Assembly (NCBI GenBank): GCA_015059715.1
Contig: SUZV01000014.1
Coordinates: 19,021-83,020, forward strand
Source: Rikenellaceae bacterium
Lineage (GTDB): Bacteria; Bacteroidota; Bacteroidia; Bacteroidales; Rikenellaceae
Reading direction: 5' to 3'
Length of the DNA: 64,000 nt
Shown here: piece by piece, positions 44,827-54,486 of the stretch
How the letters are laid out: every line of letters starts with the position of its first letter
How positions within the stretch are numbered: position 1 is the first letter of the stretch
Translations under genes and position numbers: made by a program
Notes under the pieces: model-generated
What the model was told of the DNA's origin: nothing
The model's database searches: none
Seen by the model: only the letters and a program-made list of their open reading frames with translations

Positions 44827-45720
44827 ATGAAGAGGATATTTAAGATATTTACATTGGTTGTAGCTATGGTGCTTGTCATCGATGCCTCGGCGCAGCAGGT
44901 TGTCAAGCAGCGTATAGGTGTATATCGAGAAGGTGGCGATGTTGTCATTTCCGAGGCTACGACAACGCTTGTCGTGGACCTTGTTACCGAGCATGAGGTG
45001 TTCAAGCCAGGCCCCTATGCACGCTATGCGCAGAAACTATTAGGCACACGTGCTTCGCTTGTTGCTCGTGATGAGTATCGTCTTATCTCGGCCGATGTTG
45101 CGGTGCTTAAGGAGCCAGCATACTACGCTACGGAGCCAGGGTGTGACGATTGCGCTACTCGTCCGCATCACCGAGCACCAATCTTCATGGGTCATAGTCC
45201 ACTGCCTATAGATAGGGTGTCGTCGACAGAGATGGGTACTGAGAGTGCTGCTACAGAGGCTGCCGAGCATATATTCAATCTACGTCAGGTACGTCTTGAG
45301 ATTGTCACTGGTGAGCATGGTGATGGTGTCTATGGCGGAGGCTTGGAGAGTGCGCTGCGCGAGATAGATAAACTTGAGCGCGGCTACCTACAGCTCTTCT
45401 ACGGCAGTAGCGAGGTGACAACTACGACAGAGCGTATTGAGGTTGCGGTAAATGGCGAGCAGAAGACAACCATTGTGGCGCGCTTTAGCCCTACCGAGGG
45501 CATTGTTGATAGCAAAGACCTTGCGGGCGACTTGGTTATGGTGGTCATCAACCCCTCGGATATGAGCTATCCAGAGAGTAACCCCAAGGGTACTGTGGCC
45601 TACCGTTATGCCAATAATTGCGAGGTTATGGTTATGTATGGACAGGAGCGTTTAGCGCGCCGCATACTACCTATCTATGAGTTTGGAGCTACGGTGATGT
45701 TCCTTAATCCCACGAAGTAA
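44827..45720 (+). CDS. DUF4831 family secreted protein
   Basis: 297 aa from ATG 44827, with a signal peptide MKRIFKIFTLVVAMVLVIDA ending before SAQ. The body matches the Bacteroidota DUF4831 layout: early treatment of VVKQRIGVYREGGDVVIS, the GARASL-type segment LGTRASLV, and the C-terminal CEVMVMYGQERLA with a barrel-like end. Function unknown. Followed after 3 bases by the AlkD-like gene. Confidence 0.8.
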   Translation: MKRIFKIFTLVVAMVLVIDASAQQVVKQRIGVYREGGDVVISEATTTLVVDLVTEHEVFKPGPYARYAQKLLGTRASLVARDEYRLISADVAVLKEPAYYATEPGCDDCATRPHHRAPIFMGHSPLPIDRVSSTEMGTESAATEAAEHIFNLRQVRLEIVTGEHGDGVYGGGLESALREIDKLERGYLQLFYGSSEVTTTTERIEVAVNGEQKTTIVARFSPTEGIVDSKDLAGDLVMVVINPSDMSYPESNPKGTVAYRYANNCEVMVMYGQERLARRILPIYEFGATVMFLNPTK

Positions 45721-45723
45721 GCT

Positions 45724-46368
45724 ATGGATAATACGCAGAGGATGATAGCCCTCTTGGGGCGTGTGCGCAAGCAGATGAATGGTGCGGTGTCGGAGAGTAT
45801 GGCTACGCATGGCCAGAATTATGGCCTTAACTATGGTGTGAGCATCGCTACGCTTAGAGAGATTGCCGCTGGCGAGCCTAAGGACTACGCCTTTGCTAAG
45901 TATCTCTATCAGCAGCAGGTGCGCGAGCTTAAGCTCTTAGCCACACATCTTGCAGAGCCCGAGAAGCTCGATACGCACGAGTTCCCCTTCTGGTCGCGAG
46001 GTATCGCCAATGCGGAGCTTGCCGAGGAGCTTGCCTTTGCGCTGCTCTCAAAGATTTACGATATCAACTCGCTTATGGGCGTATGGTCTACCGAGAGTAA
46101 TGAGATGGTGGCCTACGCTGCCCTTATGGCTGCTGCACGTAATGAGCGCACAACAACAGAGGTCGCCTTTATAGCTATTGAGAATAGCGTTAAGGCTAAT
46201 CCAGAGTCGAGGTATATTGCCGAGGCTGTTGTTGCGCTGCTTGTCTATGTCGCCTCGCGAGATAAGTCTGTTAAGGTGGGTATTCCACACCTCTTGGAGC
46301 GTCTTAATGACTCCCCAACGAAGCGTCATATCGAGGAGGAGATAGAGTGGCGTTTGGAGTATATGTAG
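45724..46368 (+). CDS. HEAT-like repeat protein, AlkD-type DNA alkylation repair family
   Basis: 214 aa, all-helical, with repeated units such as VRELKLLATHL, EELAFALLSKI and MVAYAALMAAA. The arrangement fits the AlkD/ALK superfamily of DNA glycosylases, though the key aromatic and acidic residues cannot be confirmed by eye, so activity is uncertain. Convergent with the thioredoxin gene (18-base gap). Confidence 0.65.
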   Translation: MDNTQRMIALLGRVRKQMNGAVSESMATHGQNYGLNYGVSIATLREIAAGEPKDYAFAKYLYQQQVRELKLLATHLAEPEKLDTHEFPFWSRGIANAELAEELAFALLSKIYDINSLMGVWSTESNEMVAYAALMAAARNERTTTEVAFIAIENSVKANPESRYIAEAVVALLVYVASRDKSVKVGIPHLLERLNDSPTKRHIEEEIEWRLEYM

Positions 46369-46386
46369 CACTTCACACGAACACTG

Positions 46387-46710
46387 TTAATATGCCCCTA
46401 CGGTCTGGTAGCGGCGTATTACACTACATAGCCTCTCGAACGATATAATACCGCTATGTCGCCACAGCATATCACCACGATAAAATAGCATAATCGTAGG
46501 CACGGCCACGATGTTGTATCGCCGCACAAGCTCGCTACTACGTGCCGAAGTTGTATCGATGCGCAGTAGTGTGGCTAAATCGCTCATAGCCAATGCTATT
46601 CGGTCTAACGTAGGGTCCATTGCCCTGCATGCTCCACACCATGTGGCGTAGAAGTCTACGATAATTAGCCTCTCGGCAGCGATGATATTGTCGAAATCGG
46701 ATACTCTCAT
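46387..46710 (-). CDS. Thioredoxin-like protein with CGAC active site
   Basis: 107 aa single thioredoxin fold without signal peptide. The active site is WCGAC (residues 24-28) where thioredoxin 1 has WCGPC; cis-proline is kept in VAVPTIM. Replacing proline by alanine usually raises the redox potential. Likely a cytoplasmic disulfide reductase of unknown partner. Confidence 0.88.
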   Translation of the reverse strand: MRVSDFDNIIAAERLIIVDFYATWCGACRAMDPTLDRIALAMSDLATLLRIDTTSARSSELVRRYNIVAVPTIMLFYRGDMLWRHSGIISFERLCSVIRRYQTVGAY

Positions 46711-46758
46711 AACACTCTCTTTTAGCTAATATCTATGTGTCAAAATCTATACCGAAGT

Positions 46759-46803
46759 AACACACGAGAGCGACTAAATGGTAGATAGTCGCCCTCGTGT
46801 GTT
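46759..46803. terminator. Hairpin in the 46711-46946 gap
   Basis: AACACACGAGAGCGACTA (46759-46776) pairs with TAGTCGCCCTCGTGTGTT (46786-46803), one mismatch. It lies between two minus-strand genes and probably ends the lipoprotein transcript. The rest of the gap (46804-46946) holds no gene or recognised element. Confidence 0.6.
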
Positions 46804-46946
46804 TAAGTGGTTGAATAAAGAGATATAGTTCTAGGCTTAAGTGCCTTTTCACCGCTCTCGCTCGGTAAATCCTGCAAGCAGCCTCTGCACTCACTTAATC
46901 GCGGCATAGAGTGCCAAAATAGACTCTTACCTGGCCACTCGCAGTG

Positions 46947-47645
46947 TTAGTATTGATAAGATATCCTACTGCCCCAGCAGTTGGTCATTGTGCAATCCTC
47001 GGCCTTGAGAAGTAGCTCGCCTGTGGTGGGGTCTACGCACTCGAAGTAGAGCGAGATATCGACAATCGCAGCGTTGTCGTATATAAATGGGTTGTTGCTC
47101 GCCTCATTACTGCCAATATAGGTAAACTCTATCCATCCGAAGGTTGAGGTGTACTCCCAAGCGATATGTCCATCCTCTTTGATATTTACTAACGTAAGGT
47201 CTACGTAGCCATCCTTCGTTGTCGGACCATCTAACTCTCTACCTGTCGTGTCGCCGAAGTAGTACTTGGTGTTTATCTTTGGCTCGGTGCCCGTTATCGA
47301 GTCAAGGTATATCGAGACAAGAGAGTAGGTGTTGTCCGTAAACCACGCTATTCTATTCTCTAATGTAAAGTCGAATGAGCCATCTAAGTTGTGGAATATG
47401 CTAAACCAGTTATCCACATTGGTGTCGAACACTGACTTTACATCTTGGCTTTCACCATAGAAGCGCACGTAGTCAAGCTCGGGCTCTGCGGTGGTGAGGA
47501 ATATCTCGAAAGGGTGTACGTTGCGCCTCTCGCGACGCTCCTCGATTCTATCCTGCACCTTTTCGGCTTGGTGCATCAGAATCTTTTCGCACGACGAGCA
47601 TAGTATCAGCGCAACTATTGCTGTAAGCTCGAATACCCTCCTCAT
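46947..47645 (-). CDS. Hypothetical lipoprotein
   Basis: 232 aa. The lipobox is LCSSC (Cys19) after a short hydrophobic stretch. A Glu/Arg-rich segment (KVQDRIEERRERR) follows, then a predicted beta-rich domain. No family recognised. It lies 41 bases behind the lipoprotein at 47687 on the same strand, so the two form a unit of exported proteins. Confidence 0.75.
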   Translation of the reverse strand: MRRVFELTAIVALILCSSCEKILMHQAEKVQDRIEERRERRNVHPFEIFLTTAEPELDYVRFYGESQDVKSVFDTNVDNWFSIFHNLDGSFDFTLENRIAWFTDNTYSLVSIYLDSITGTEPKINTKYYFGDTTGRELDGPTTKDGYVDLTLVNIKEDGHIAWEYTSTFGWIEFTYIGSNEASNNPFIYDNAAIVDISLYFECVDPTTGELLLKAEDCTMTNCWGSRISYQY

Positions 47646-47686
47646 AGCGTTGATATTTAAGTTATATAATTAGGCTATATTGACCA

Positions 47687-48457
47687 CTACTGCTCGTTAC
47701 TCGCAATGTACTCTTCCAATATCGCAATGTACTCTTCGTAAGAGATGTAGCCATTTAGGTACCCCTCGCGTCCCTCATCGAAAGTATAGTGATATAGCTC
47801 CATAGGACATGTGCGTTTGTAACCCATATTTTTACTATAGTATAGCCACATGGGGTATACGTGGCCCAGGAGAATGGCCTGCTTGCCGTCAAAGTATAGT
47901 AGCTCGGCAGCATACTCATCATCCGCACTGGTGTAGAGCGTGTTGGTGTCGCTATCGTAACGCCACATCTCGGTGTTGTAGTAACCTTTGATGCCCTGCT
48001 CGTTAAGGTAGTACTCAAATGATGGGTCAGCAGACCCTGGGTATGAACGTGTGTTGAGCGTGCCATCGTCGTTTAGTAGAGCATCGAATTGCATCTGTGC
48101 TCCAACCCAGTCGGAACTATCTGACCAAAAGTCTGCCTCCTCTCCATTGAGGTCTTTAACCAACATAAAGCGGTGATTGCAATTGAATACTGAGGTGTTG
48201 AGCTTATCGATAAACAGGTTGTCATCTATATCGCCCTCCTGTTTGCCGATAAGAGTTAGCACCTCAATCATTTTGGCGCGAGATTCTGGGTATTCAGGCA
48301 GTAGGGCACCCTTATATGTTGTCGAGTTGTATGCATCGGAGCCATTGCCAATCTCTACACCAGGGATGAATTCAATTGGGCGAAGCTCCTCGGGAGTACT
48401 CTCGCAGGCTGCAAGGGCAAAGCATGCGACAAAAATGGAAATAATTGAACGTCTCAT
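47687..48457 (-). CDS. Hypothetical lipoprotein
   Basis: 256 aa with lipobox ALAAC (Cys18). The body is acidic and aromatic-rich without a recognised domain. The C-terminus has an internal duplication, EEYIAILEEYIASNEQ, encoded by a direct repeat of GCAATGTACTCTTC on the plus strand. Transcribed from the promoter at 48512-48542; the upstream region is similar to that of the lipoprotein at 52440. Confidence 0.75.
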   Translation of the reverse strand: MRRSIISIFVACFALAACESTPEELRPIEFIPGVEIGNGSDAYNSTTYKGALLPEYPESRAKMIEVLTLIGKQEGDIDDNLFIDKLNTSVFNCNHRFMLVKDLNGEEADFWSDSSDWVGAQMQFDALLNDDGTLNTRSYPGSADPSFEYYLNEQGIKGYYNTEMWRYDSDTNTLYTSADDEYAAELLYFDGKQAILLGHVYPMWLYYSKNMGYKRTCPMELYHYTFDEGREGYLNGYISYEEYIAILEEYIASNEQ

Positions 48458-48511
48458 AACACTAAGTATTTATTATTATACAGTAACAGAACTCTTGCGA
48501 TTTTCTTATTG

Positions 48512-48542
48512 CAAAATTAGATGCAATATCTGTAATATCAAA
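48512..48542 (-). promoter_or_regulatory. Promoter of the 48457/47645 lipoprotein unit
   Basis: Minus strand TTTG (48542-48539), 19 bases, TAATTTTG (48519-48512), then CAATAAG. The surrounding ~150 bp resemble the region 53490-53660. Confidence 0.7.
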
Positions 48543-48751
48543 ATTTTTAGCTCTTAAACTTTTCAGCGAGCTGTTTGTAATATATTGATAATCAGTAGTA
48601 TAAAAATGCTAAAATTGCAAATTTTTCAACTTATTGATAATCAACAAGTTATGTGTGAGATATTGTATATAGATGTAAATTGTTGAAATTCAGCATCTTA
48701 CCCTCCATGTGTGTAATGAGTGTGTTAGCTGTGTAGATTAACGTGCAATTA

Positions 48752-48782
48752 TTTGTCTATTATATATTTTATGCTATCTTTG
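48752..48782 (+). promoter_or_regulatory. Promoter of the DUF2007-like gene
   Basis: TTTG (48752-48755), 19 bases, TATCTTTG (48775-48782). Leader of about 25 bases. With the minus-strand promoter at 48512-48542 and an A/T-rich shared module, this explains the 357-base gap. Confidence 0.75.
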
Positions 48783-48814
48783 CCATAGAGAATTAATTAC
48801 TAATATATGAAATT

Positions 48815-49453
48815 ATGGCACAAAAAGTGAAAAAGTTGCTTAGGAGGGCTCTTACGTTTTTTGCTCTTATGGCCTTGGTGATAGTCTGCTTTATCCCCAT
48901 ACGTTACGTTATATCCTATATATTGGAGCTGTTTGGTGGCGAGGATAGTGTTGACTGGCAGCCAATCCTACTAATATGTGTCGTGCTAAGTGTAGTGTTT
49001 ATAGTCGTTGATATTACTCTAAGCAGGAGGGGCATTAAGGGCCGAGGTCGAGAGGCTGTAGTGGCCTGCCGCAGTGTGATGCTTACATCTACTATAATGT
49101 TTGGAGTCTTTCTGCTTTTGGATATGGATGCTACTTCGTCAGAGGATGCCGATGCTCACTTTAGGACGGCACATTGGCTATCGTTGAGCCTCTCGGTAAG
49201 TATCTTCAACTATCTATATGCACGTAGGCAGCAGCGCGAGGTTGAGAATGATGTTAATGGACTTGTTGTGGCTGCCGAGTGTCAGGATATCGAGAGTGCC
49301 GAGGCCCTATCAGCGAAGCTTGAGGGCTGTGGTATCAAGGCGATGATAGTCGAGAAGGGTAGTCCTATTTATATCAATGGTGGCGAAGCACCTGTGCAGC
49401 TACAGGTATGCCGTAAGGACCTTGAGACGGCAAAGAGCCATATTGCCCAGTAG
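48815..49453 (+). CDS. Membrane protein with C-terminal DUF2007-like domain
   Basis: 212 aa. Four predicted transmembrane helices occupy residues 12-150 (FFALMALVIVCFIPI, PILLICVVLSVVFIVV, MLTSTIMFGVFLLL and AHWLSLSLSVSIFNYLY). The last ~65 residues form a ferredoxin-like domain of the DUF2007 type (VVAAECQDIESAEALSAKLE, followed by PVQLQVCRKDLETA). DUF2007 is suggested to be a small signal-transducing module; here it is tethered to the membrane. The partner is unknown. Confidence 0.7.
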   Translation: MAQKVKKLLRRALTFFALMALVIVCFIPIRYVISYILELFGGEDSVDWQPILLICVVLSVVFIVVDITLSRRGIKGRGREAVVACRSVMLTSTIMFGVFLLLDMDATSSEDADAHFRTAHWLSLSLSVSIFNYLYARRQQREVENDVNGLVVAAECQDIESAEALSAKLEGCGIKAMIVEKGSPIYINGGEAPVQLQVCRKDLETAKSHIAQ

Positions 49454-49505
49454 GGTATTTAGGTGCGTGGTGTGTCACAACACCATTTCTGCTTAGGATA
49501 ATAGC

Positions 49506-49520
49506 ATATTGGCACAATAT
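49506..49520. promoter_or_regulatory. Palindrome upstream of the catalase gene
   Basis: ATATTG-GCA-CAATAT, a perfect 6-bp inverted repeat 37 bases before the start codon. No TAnnTTTG box is visible nearby, as expected for an activator-dependent promoter. A binding site for OxyR or another regulator is possible but unproven. Confidence 0.35.
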
Positions 49521-49556
49521 TGGAAATATGGAGTTGAGTAACTAAATATCTCCTAT

Positions 49557-51059
49557 ATGAAGCAGACGAAGAAAAAATATTTAACGGCAGAGAATGGTCG
49601 TCCCATTGCCGATAATCAGAATACGCAGACCGCAGGCGTGCGTGGTCCAGTGACACTACAAGACCCTTGGCTAACCGAGAAGTTGGCCCACTTCGACCGA
49701 GAGGTGATTCCCGAGCGTCGTATGCATGCCAAGGGTGCAGGGGCCTATGGCACGTTCACCGTGACGCACGACATTACGCAATATACGCGAGCCTCGATAT
49801 TTGCCCATGTGGGTAAGAAGACCGACTGTTTTGTTCGTTTCTCCACCGTTGCAGGTGAGCGTGGTGCTGCCGATGCCGAGCGCGATATTCGAGGTTTTGC
49901 TATGAAGTTCTACACCGACACAGGCAATTGGGATTTGGTGGGTAATAATACTCCAGTATTTTTCTTGCGCGACCCTCTGAAGTTTCCCGACCTAAACCAC
50001 GCCATTAAGCGCGACCCTCGAACAGGTATGCGCTCGGCAAATAGCAACTGGGACTTTTGGACGTTGTTGCCCGAGGCTCTACACCAGGTGACCATAACGA
50101 TGTCGCCACGAGGCATACCTCTCTCGTTTCGCCATATGCACGGCTTTGGTAGCCATACCTATAGCTTTATCGATGCTGATAATCGCCTCACGTGGGTTAA
50201 GTTTCACCTGCGAAGCCTGCAGGGAATTAAGAATCTGACCGATGCCGAGGCGGAGGCTATTATTGCCAAAGACCGCGAGTCGCATCAGCGCGATTTGTTT
50301 GAGGCTATCGAGCGTGGCGACTACCCTCGTTGGCTTATGCAGGTGCAGCTGATGAGCCAGGAGGAGGCAAAAGAGTACCATATCAACCCGTTTGACCTTA
50401 CTAAGGTGTGGTATCATGGCGATTTTCCGCTACGTGATGTCGGCATCTTGGAGCTTAACCGCAACCCTGAGAACTTCTTTGCCGAGACCGAGCAGGCGGC
50501 ATTTAATCCTATGAACGTAATCGACGGCATTGGCTTCTCGCCAGATAAGATGTTGCAGGGGCGTTTGTTCTCCTATGGCGATGCGCAACGCTACCGCTTG
50601 GGTGTAAATCACCATCTAATACCCATAAACAAGCCTCGTTGTCCTTACCATGCCTATCATCGTGACGGACAGATGCGTACCGACGATAACGCGGGTCGCA
50701 CGATAGGGTACGAGCCAAATAGCTATGGCGAGTGGCAGGACTCTCCAACGCTCAAAGAGCCGCCGTTGGCCATCAATGGTGAGGTATACAACTACGATGA
50801 ACGCGAACTCGACAGCGACTACTACACGCAGCCAGGTAAGCTCTGGCGACTGATGTCGGCAGAAGACCAAAAGGCGACCTGCGAGAACACAGCTCGCGCT
50901 ATGGGTGACGCAGAGGTGTTTATTAAGTACCGCCATATCCGCAACTGCCACCGCGCCGACCCTGCTTATGGCGAGGGTGTGGCAAAGGCATTGGGGCTCT
51001 CGCTGAGCGAGGCACTCCTTGCTGAGGACCCTGCGCATCCATCGTGGGATTGGAGATAG
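49557..51059 (+). CDS. katA: Heme catalase (clade 3 type)
   Basis: 500 aa small-subunit catalase that splits hydrogen peroxide into water and oxygen. The distal His57 lies in [13 protein letters not shown], the catalytic Asn in [13 protein letters not shown], and the proximal heme-ligand tyrosine in [19 protein letters not shown]-type residues ([11 protein letters not shown]) are present. The protein is complete, ending AHPSWDWR. It stands alone with its own terminator. The likely regulator is the OxyR at 8464. Confidence 0.95.
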   Translation: MKQTKKKYLTAENGRPIADNQNTQTAGVRGPVTLQDPWLTEKLAHFDREVIPERRMHAKGAGAYGTFTVTHDITQYTRASIFAHVGKKTDCFVRFSTVAGERGAADAERDIRGFAMKFYTDTGNWDLVGNNTPVFFLRDPLKFPDLNHAIKRDPRTGMRSANSNWDFWTLLPEALHQVTITMSPRGIPLSFRHMHGFGSHTYSFIDADNRLTWVKFHLRSLQGIKNLTDAEAEAIIAKDRESHQRDLFEAIERGDYPRWLMQVQLMSQEEAKEYHINPFDLTKVWYHGDFPLRDVGILELNRNPENFFAETEQAAFNPMNVIDGIGFSPDKMLQGRLFSYGDAQRYRLGVNHHLIPINKPRCPYHAYHRDGQMRTDDNAGRTIGYEPNSYGEWQDSPTLKEPPLAINGEVYNYDERELDSDYYTQPGKLWRLMSAEDQKATCENTARAMGDAEVFIKYRHIRNCHRADPAYGEGVAKALGLSLSEALLAEDPAHPSWDWR

Positions 51060-51164
51060 TGGGTGTGATAATGTGAGGCTGCCTAATAAGGCTCTTGGGT
51101 CAGCTGCACCTTTCCAACCCGCGAGTAGCATTAGAATAGAGGTGTTATCTGCTTACAACAAGAT

Positions 51165-51200
51165 GGGAGTGTCGAAAACTTGCTCGACACTCCCTTTGTT
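51165..51200. terminator. Terminator between katA and the convergent lipoprotein operon
   Basis: GGGAGTGTCGA (51165-51175) pairs perfectly with TCGACACTCCC (51184-51194), then TTTGTTG. It probably serves both directions. Confidence 0.75.
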
Positions 51201-51252
51201 GTGCTACAACACTAATAAGATAGGTGTTTAGTTGTGGCTATATATAAGTTGT

Positions 51253-52425
51253 CTAAGGTTTTACATTAATCTTGACAATCTCGGAGTAGTGGCCCTCAGT
51301 GCGGTCGCTTCCTGCAAATACAGCAAAGCAAACCTCGTAGATACTCTCTGGCTCGGGGTTGTAGAGTCCAAATCTCGATTCAGCACCACCAGCCTCGTTC
51401 TTGAATATCTGCACACGTTCCCACTCCTCGATGCCCAAAGGACGGTAGCATAGTTGAATCACCTCATCGTAGATGTGATATGCTGGGGTGTAATCCTCCG
51501 ATGGCACACCGTCGTAGAGGATGTCCACCCTGTCAATAACCGCCGTGACATGGCTTATTTCGACATTTTCAACACCATCTAACTCATCGAATACCTCTAT
51601 TTGGCACGAGAGTAGGGGAGTCGAGAAGTCAACCTCAATCTCGGCATTTGTTGTGCTAAAGTCGCCATGTAGCTCGATGCTCCTATATACAGGGTCCTCG
51701 GGGATGATAGTCTGCTCTGGCCAAATCGTTATGGTGTACTGATACATTGTCGAGTAGGCGAGGTAGCCGCTACCCGCTGTAGGTAGCTCCATAACTAATC
51801 TTCCGTCAACAATCTCCTCGGCAGCGTATTCAACCGTCACCATATCTTCGTGTGGGTAGCCATGTCTACGATACTCAAGCTCGATGCAGCGCAGAGGGTG
51901 GGTCTCGCCATCGGCCCTATACTCTATGTTATCGAGCGTTATAGTAGCAAATAGGCCCCGAGTCTCTATATCGATATCGTAGTCAAAGTCGCATATCGGG
52001 TCTTTCCTTGCCGTTCCAAAGGTGAAATCATCGCTTACCGCCGAGTAGTCGTAACGCTCATCCTCGATGTAGATGCGTGCCCTGTACTCGGTCATTGGGG
52101 CGAGCTTGCTGAGTTTGAATACCACCAAGCTATCACGCACGCCATACTCTCTCTGGAACTGCTCTTCCTCCACCATATCGCCCATGTGCGCCTCGTAGCC
52201 GAGCTTGATTTTCGCCTTGGGATTCTCGTGGCCATCTACCGTCATGCGTGGCATTGTGGCAATGATGGTTGCGTTGTTCTCTTTAACCTCAATCTCTACC
52301 ACCTCGCCGAAGTAGTGTTTAATGCCCGACTCTTGGGGCTGCTTGCTCTCGTCGTCTACGCTCTCGCACGACGATAGCGAGCCTAATGTCACAATCGCAA
52401 AAATATAGAAGAGATAGCTTCTCAT
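51253..52425 (-). CDS. Lipoprotein with fibronectin-III-like repeats
   Basis: 390 aa from ATG 52425. Lipobox LSSC (near residue 20) after MRSYLFYIFAIVTLGS. The body looks like successive beta-sandwich modules: segments such as LAPMTEYRARIYIEDE and STMYQYTITIW resemble the 'L-x-P-x-T-x-Y' tyrosine corner of fibronectin type III domains. Probably exposed at the cell surface; ligand unknown. It is 14 bases behind the lipoprotein at 52440, forming a two-gene unit. Confidence 0.7.
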   Translation of the reverse strand: MRSYLFYIFAIVTLGSLSSCESVDDESKQPQESGIKHYFGEVVEIEVKENNATIIATMPRMTVDGHENPKAKIKLGYEAHMGDMVEEEQFQREYGVRDSLVVFKLSKLAPMTEYRARIYIEDERYDYSAVSDDFTFGTARKDPICDFDYDIDIETRGLFATITLDNIEYRADGETHPLRCIELEYRRHGYPHEDMVTVEYAAEEIVDGRLVMELPTAGSGYLAYSTMYQYTITIWPEQTIIPEDPVYRSIELHGDFSTTNAEIEVDFSTPLLSCQIEVFDELDGVENVEISHVTAVIDRVDILYDGVPSEDYTPAYHIYDEVIQLCYRPLGIEEWERVQIFKNEAGGAESRFGLYNPEPESIYEVCFAVFAGSDRTEGHYSEIVKINVKP

Positions 52426-52439
52426 AACCAAAACCTTAT

Positions 52440-53450
52440 CTATCTATTAAATAGCTTTGTGAGAGCCTCGGGGGCAAAACTCTCCGATATAAACTCGCCA
52501 CTCAGTGTCGCCTTGATAGAGTACCCCTCCACATCGCTACAATCGAGCTGCATGGTGCAGGTGTCGCCCTCCTGAACAAATGTCACAGAGCCACTATGTA
52601 TGGCGGCATACTCAGGACCTAAATCGCCATCATCGTCGGTGGTGAAATACCACGAACCCCACATGCCGTATGAGTCGTATGTGCCAATGCTTAGAGTCTC
52701 ATCTGCTACGCTGTATGTGCCTGAGATGGTATCGCTACCCTCGGCCAATGCTATATCGAGCATAAATATCGCGCTGCCGCCTGCGCCCTCTAAGCGATTA
52801 TCCACCATAACGAGTATATATGTGCTGCCCTCCAACTGTTCGGCTACAAACAGTGCAGCATCGCCATCTATCTCCACGTCGTTTATGAGTGTTGTTTGGC
52901 GGATAACGTCGCCACCTTCGTTTGTCGAGTCTATGTGTGCAAACTTTCCAGTAAAGGTGACATAGTGTGACCTACCCTCGATGATTGCGGTAAGCACTGC
53001 ACTATTTTCACCAATTACGAGCGTCGCCTCGCTAAAGAGTATGCCCTCCTCGTCGGTTATAAAGTTACCATCCGTATCAACCATGATTAGGGCACCGTAT
53101 ATGGTCCACTCTGCGCCGCTATCGCTCGCATCGAAGGTGTATGTGCCCTCGGGAATATTGCCATCCTCGGTTGCGGGGGCATACAAATCGATGCAGTAGT
53201 ACGAGCCTTCGGTTAGTGACTCTCCGCCGAGGCTCATCTTAAACTCCTCCTCGGCAATAATTATAGAGTAGTTATCAATGCCTGGTGTAAACTCATCGCC
53301 CCAATACTCCACCAAGAGATATTTAGCCTCTAAGTATTCATCGTAGCTCTCCTTGTTTGGGATATCGTTACGACTCTTGTCACTCTTGTCGCAAGCTGCG
53401 AAGATTAGCGATAGAGTAATTAGTAGATAGAATAATTTTCCTCTCTTCAT
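52440..53450 (-). CDS. Hypothetical acidic lipoprotein
   Basis: 336 aa with lipobox IFAAC (Cys20). Rich in Asp, Glu, Gly and Thr, with repeating beta-like stretches (YYCIDLYAPATEDGNIPEGTY interrupted by charged turns; GSTYILVMVDNRLEG). It resembles Bacteroidales secreted proteins annotated only as hypothetical. First gene of the unit with 51253, from the promoter at 53503-53534. Confidence 0.75.
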   Translation of the reverse strand: MKRGKLFYLLITLSLIFAACDKSDKSRNDIPNKESYDEYLEAKYLLVEYWGDEFTPGIDNYSIIIAEEEFKMSLGGESLTEGSYYCIDLYAPATEDGNIPEGTYTFDASDSGAEWTIYGALIMVDTDGNFITDEEGILFSEATLVIGENSAVLTAIIEGRSHYVTFTGKFAHIDSTNEGGDVIRQTTLINDVEIDGDAALFVAEQLEGSTYILVMVDNRLEGAGGSAIFMLDIALAEGSDTISGTYSVADETLSIGTYDSYGMWGSWYFTTDDDGDLGPEYAAIHSGSVTFVQEGDTCTMQLDCSDVEGYSIKATLSGEFISESFAPEALTKLFNR

Positions 53451-53502
53451 AGTACCTATATTTATTAATTAATATTGCATTTTCCTTTAAATTTTCCTTA
53501 TG

Positions 53503-53534
53503 CAAAGTTAGCCTATTGCTGCGCTGTAACCAAA
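53503..53534 (-). promoter_or_regulatory. Promoter of the 53450/52425 lipoprotein unit
   Basis: Minus strand TTTG (53534-53531), 20 bases, TAACTTTG (53510-53503), then CATAAGG. Same motif order upstream as at 48512-48660: AAATTTTTAG, TTTTCAGCG, TGATWATCAGT and a second GATWATCAAYAAGTTATG. This explains the 349-base gap; no gene is seen in it. Confidence 0.7.
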
Positions 53535-53799
53535 TTTTTAGATACAGATTTTTTCAGCGCATAGCCTAAAACTATACTGATTATCAGTGATTTATATATT
53601 ATGAAACCTCTGATTTTTCATAGTGCTGATTATCAATAAGTTATGGCTATGTAATTAATAGTTGTGGTGTAAATTGCTGGTTTATAGGTATTTATACAGG
53701 GTGTTTAACCATTGCGGCAAGTTAATGGGTATATATGGCGTAGCTCCATTGGTGATTTTTCGCATCTGCCTATTCTTGACCATTATATTTGTCCTCTTG

Positions 53800-54348
53800 T
53801 TAGAAATTCACCGCTACGCCTATCGACATAGAGTGTACTTTGATATTAGCCCGTGTGATTATATTACTATTTAGCTCGGGGAAGCTGATATCTACAGATG
53901 TTGGAAATAGGTTAAAGCCATAGCGAGCGAATAGCGATATACGGCCGAGGTCGACACCTATAGCAGGAGCAAGATAGAATCCTGTATCGAGGTTGTCGGT
54001 GAGGCTAAAGCCTGTGCGGAGTGATACGAATGGCGACTTACCACTCTTCAGAGGCGAGTATTTTGCCTCGATGAATACAGGGATGTTAACGACGTATAAG
54101 AAGCTGTTAATATCTACATATAGGCCCATGCCGAGACCTATAGCTACGCCATGTCCAATACGGCCACCATGTACGGTGCTAATGCCGATATTGCTGCCAC
54201 CACCATTGCCACAGAGGAGTAGGCCACCATCGGCCGTAACACTTCCCCAGTAGCCTGTTTTGTGGTAGTTGTACTTTGTTTGCTGTGCCACTGCACTATT
54301 TGCAAATGATATCAATGCAGCAAGCAGAATAATGATTACTCGTTTCAT
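53800..54348 (-). CDS. Small outer-membrane beta-barrel protein
   Basis: 182 aa. A signal peptide ends at SAVAQQ; the rest is Gly-rich amphipathic strands (GYWGSVTADGGLLLC, PFVSLRTGFSLTD, ISLFARYGFNLFP) closing with VAVNF, a terminal Phe as in outer-membrane barrels. No domain beyond the barrel. It is transcribed from a promoter whose spacer contains nine consecutive G, suggesting ON/OFF expression by strand slippage. Confidence 0.75.
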   Translation of the reverse strand: MKRVIIILLAALISFANSAVAQQTKYNYHKTGYWGSVTADGGLLLCGNGGGSNIGISTVHGGRIGHGVAIGLGMGLYVDINSFLYVVNIPVFIEAKYSPLKSGKSPFVSLRTGFSLTDNLDTGFYLAPAIGVDLGRISLFARYGFNLFPTSVDISFPELNSNIITRANIKVHSMSIGVAVNF

Positions 54349-54486
54349 AATTAACTCAATTTAATTTATATAACATCTATTAATAATCCTACTGGGCTAT
54401 ATAACGCTTAGTATCCTGTTTTTATAACTCTCTACAACGTTTTCTCGGTATAAAGCGGTGTTTATGTAGTTTTGATTTTCAGCCTA

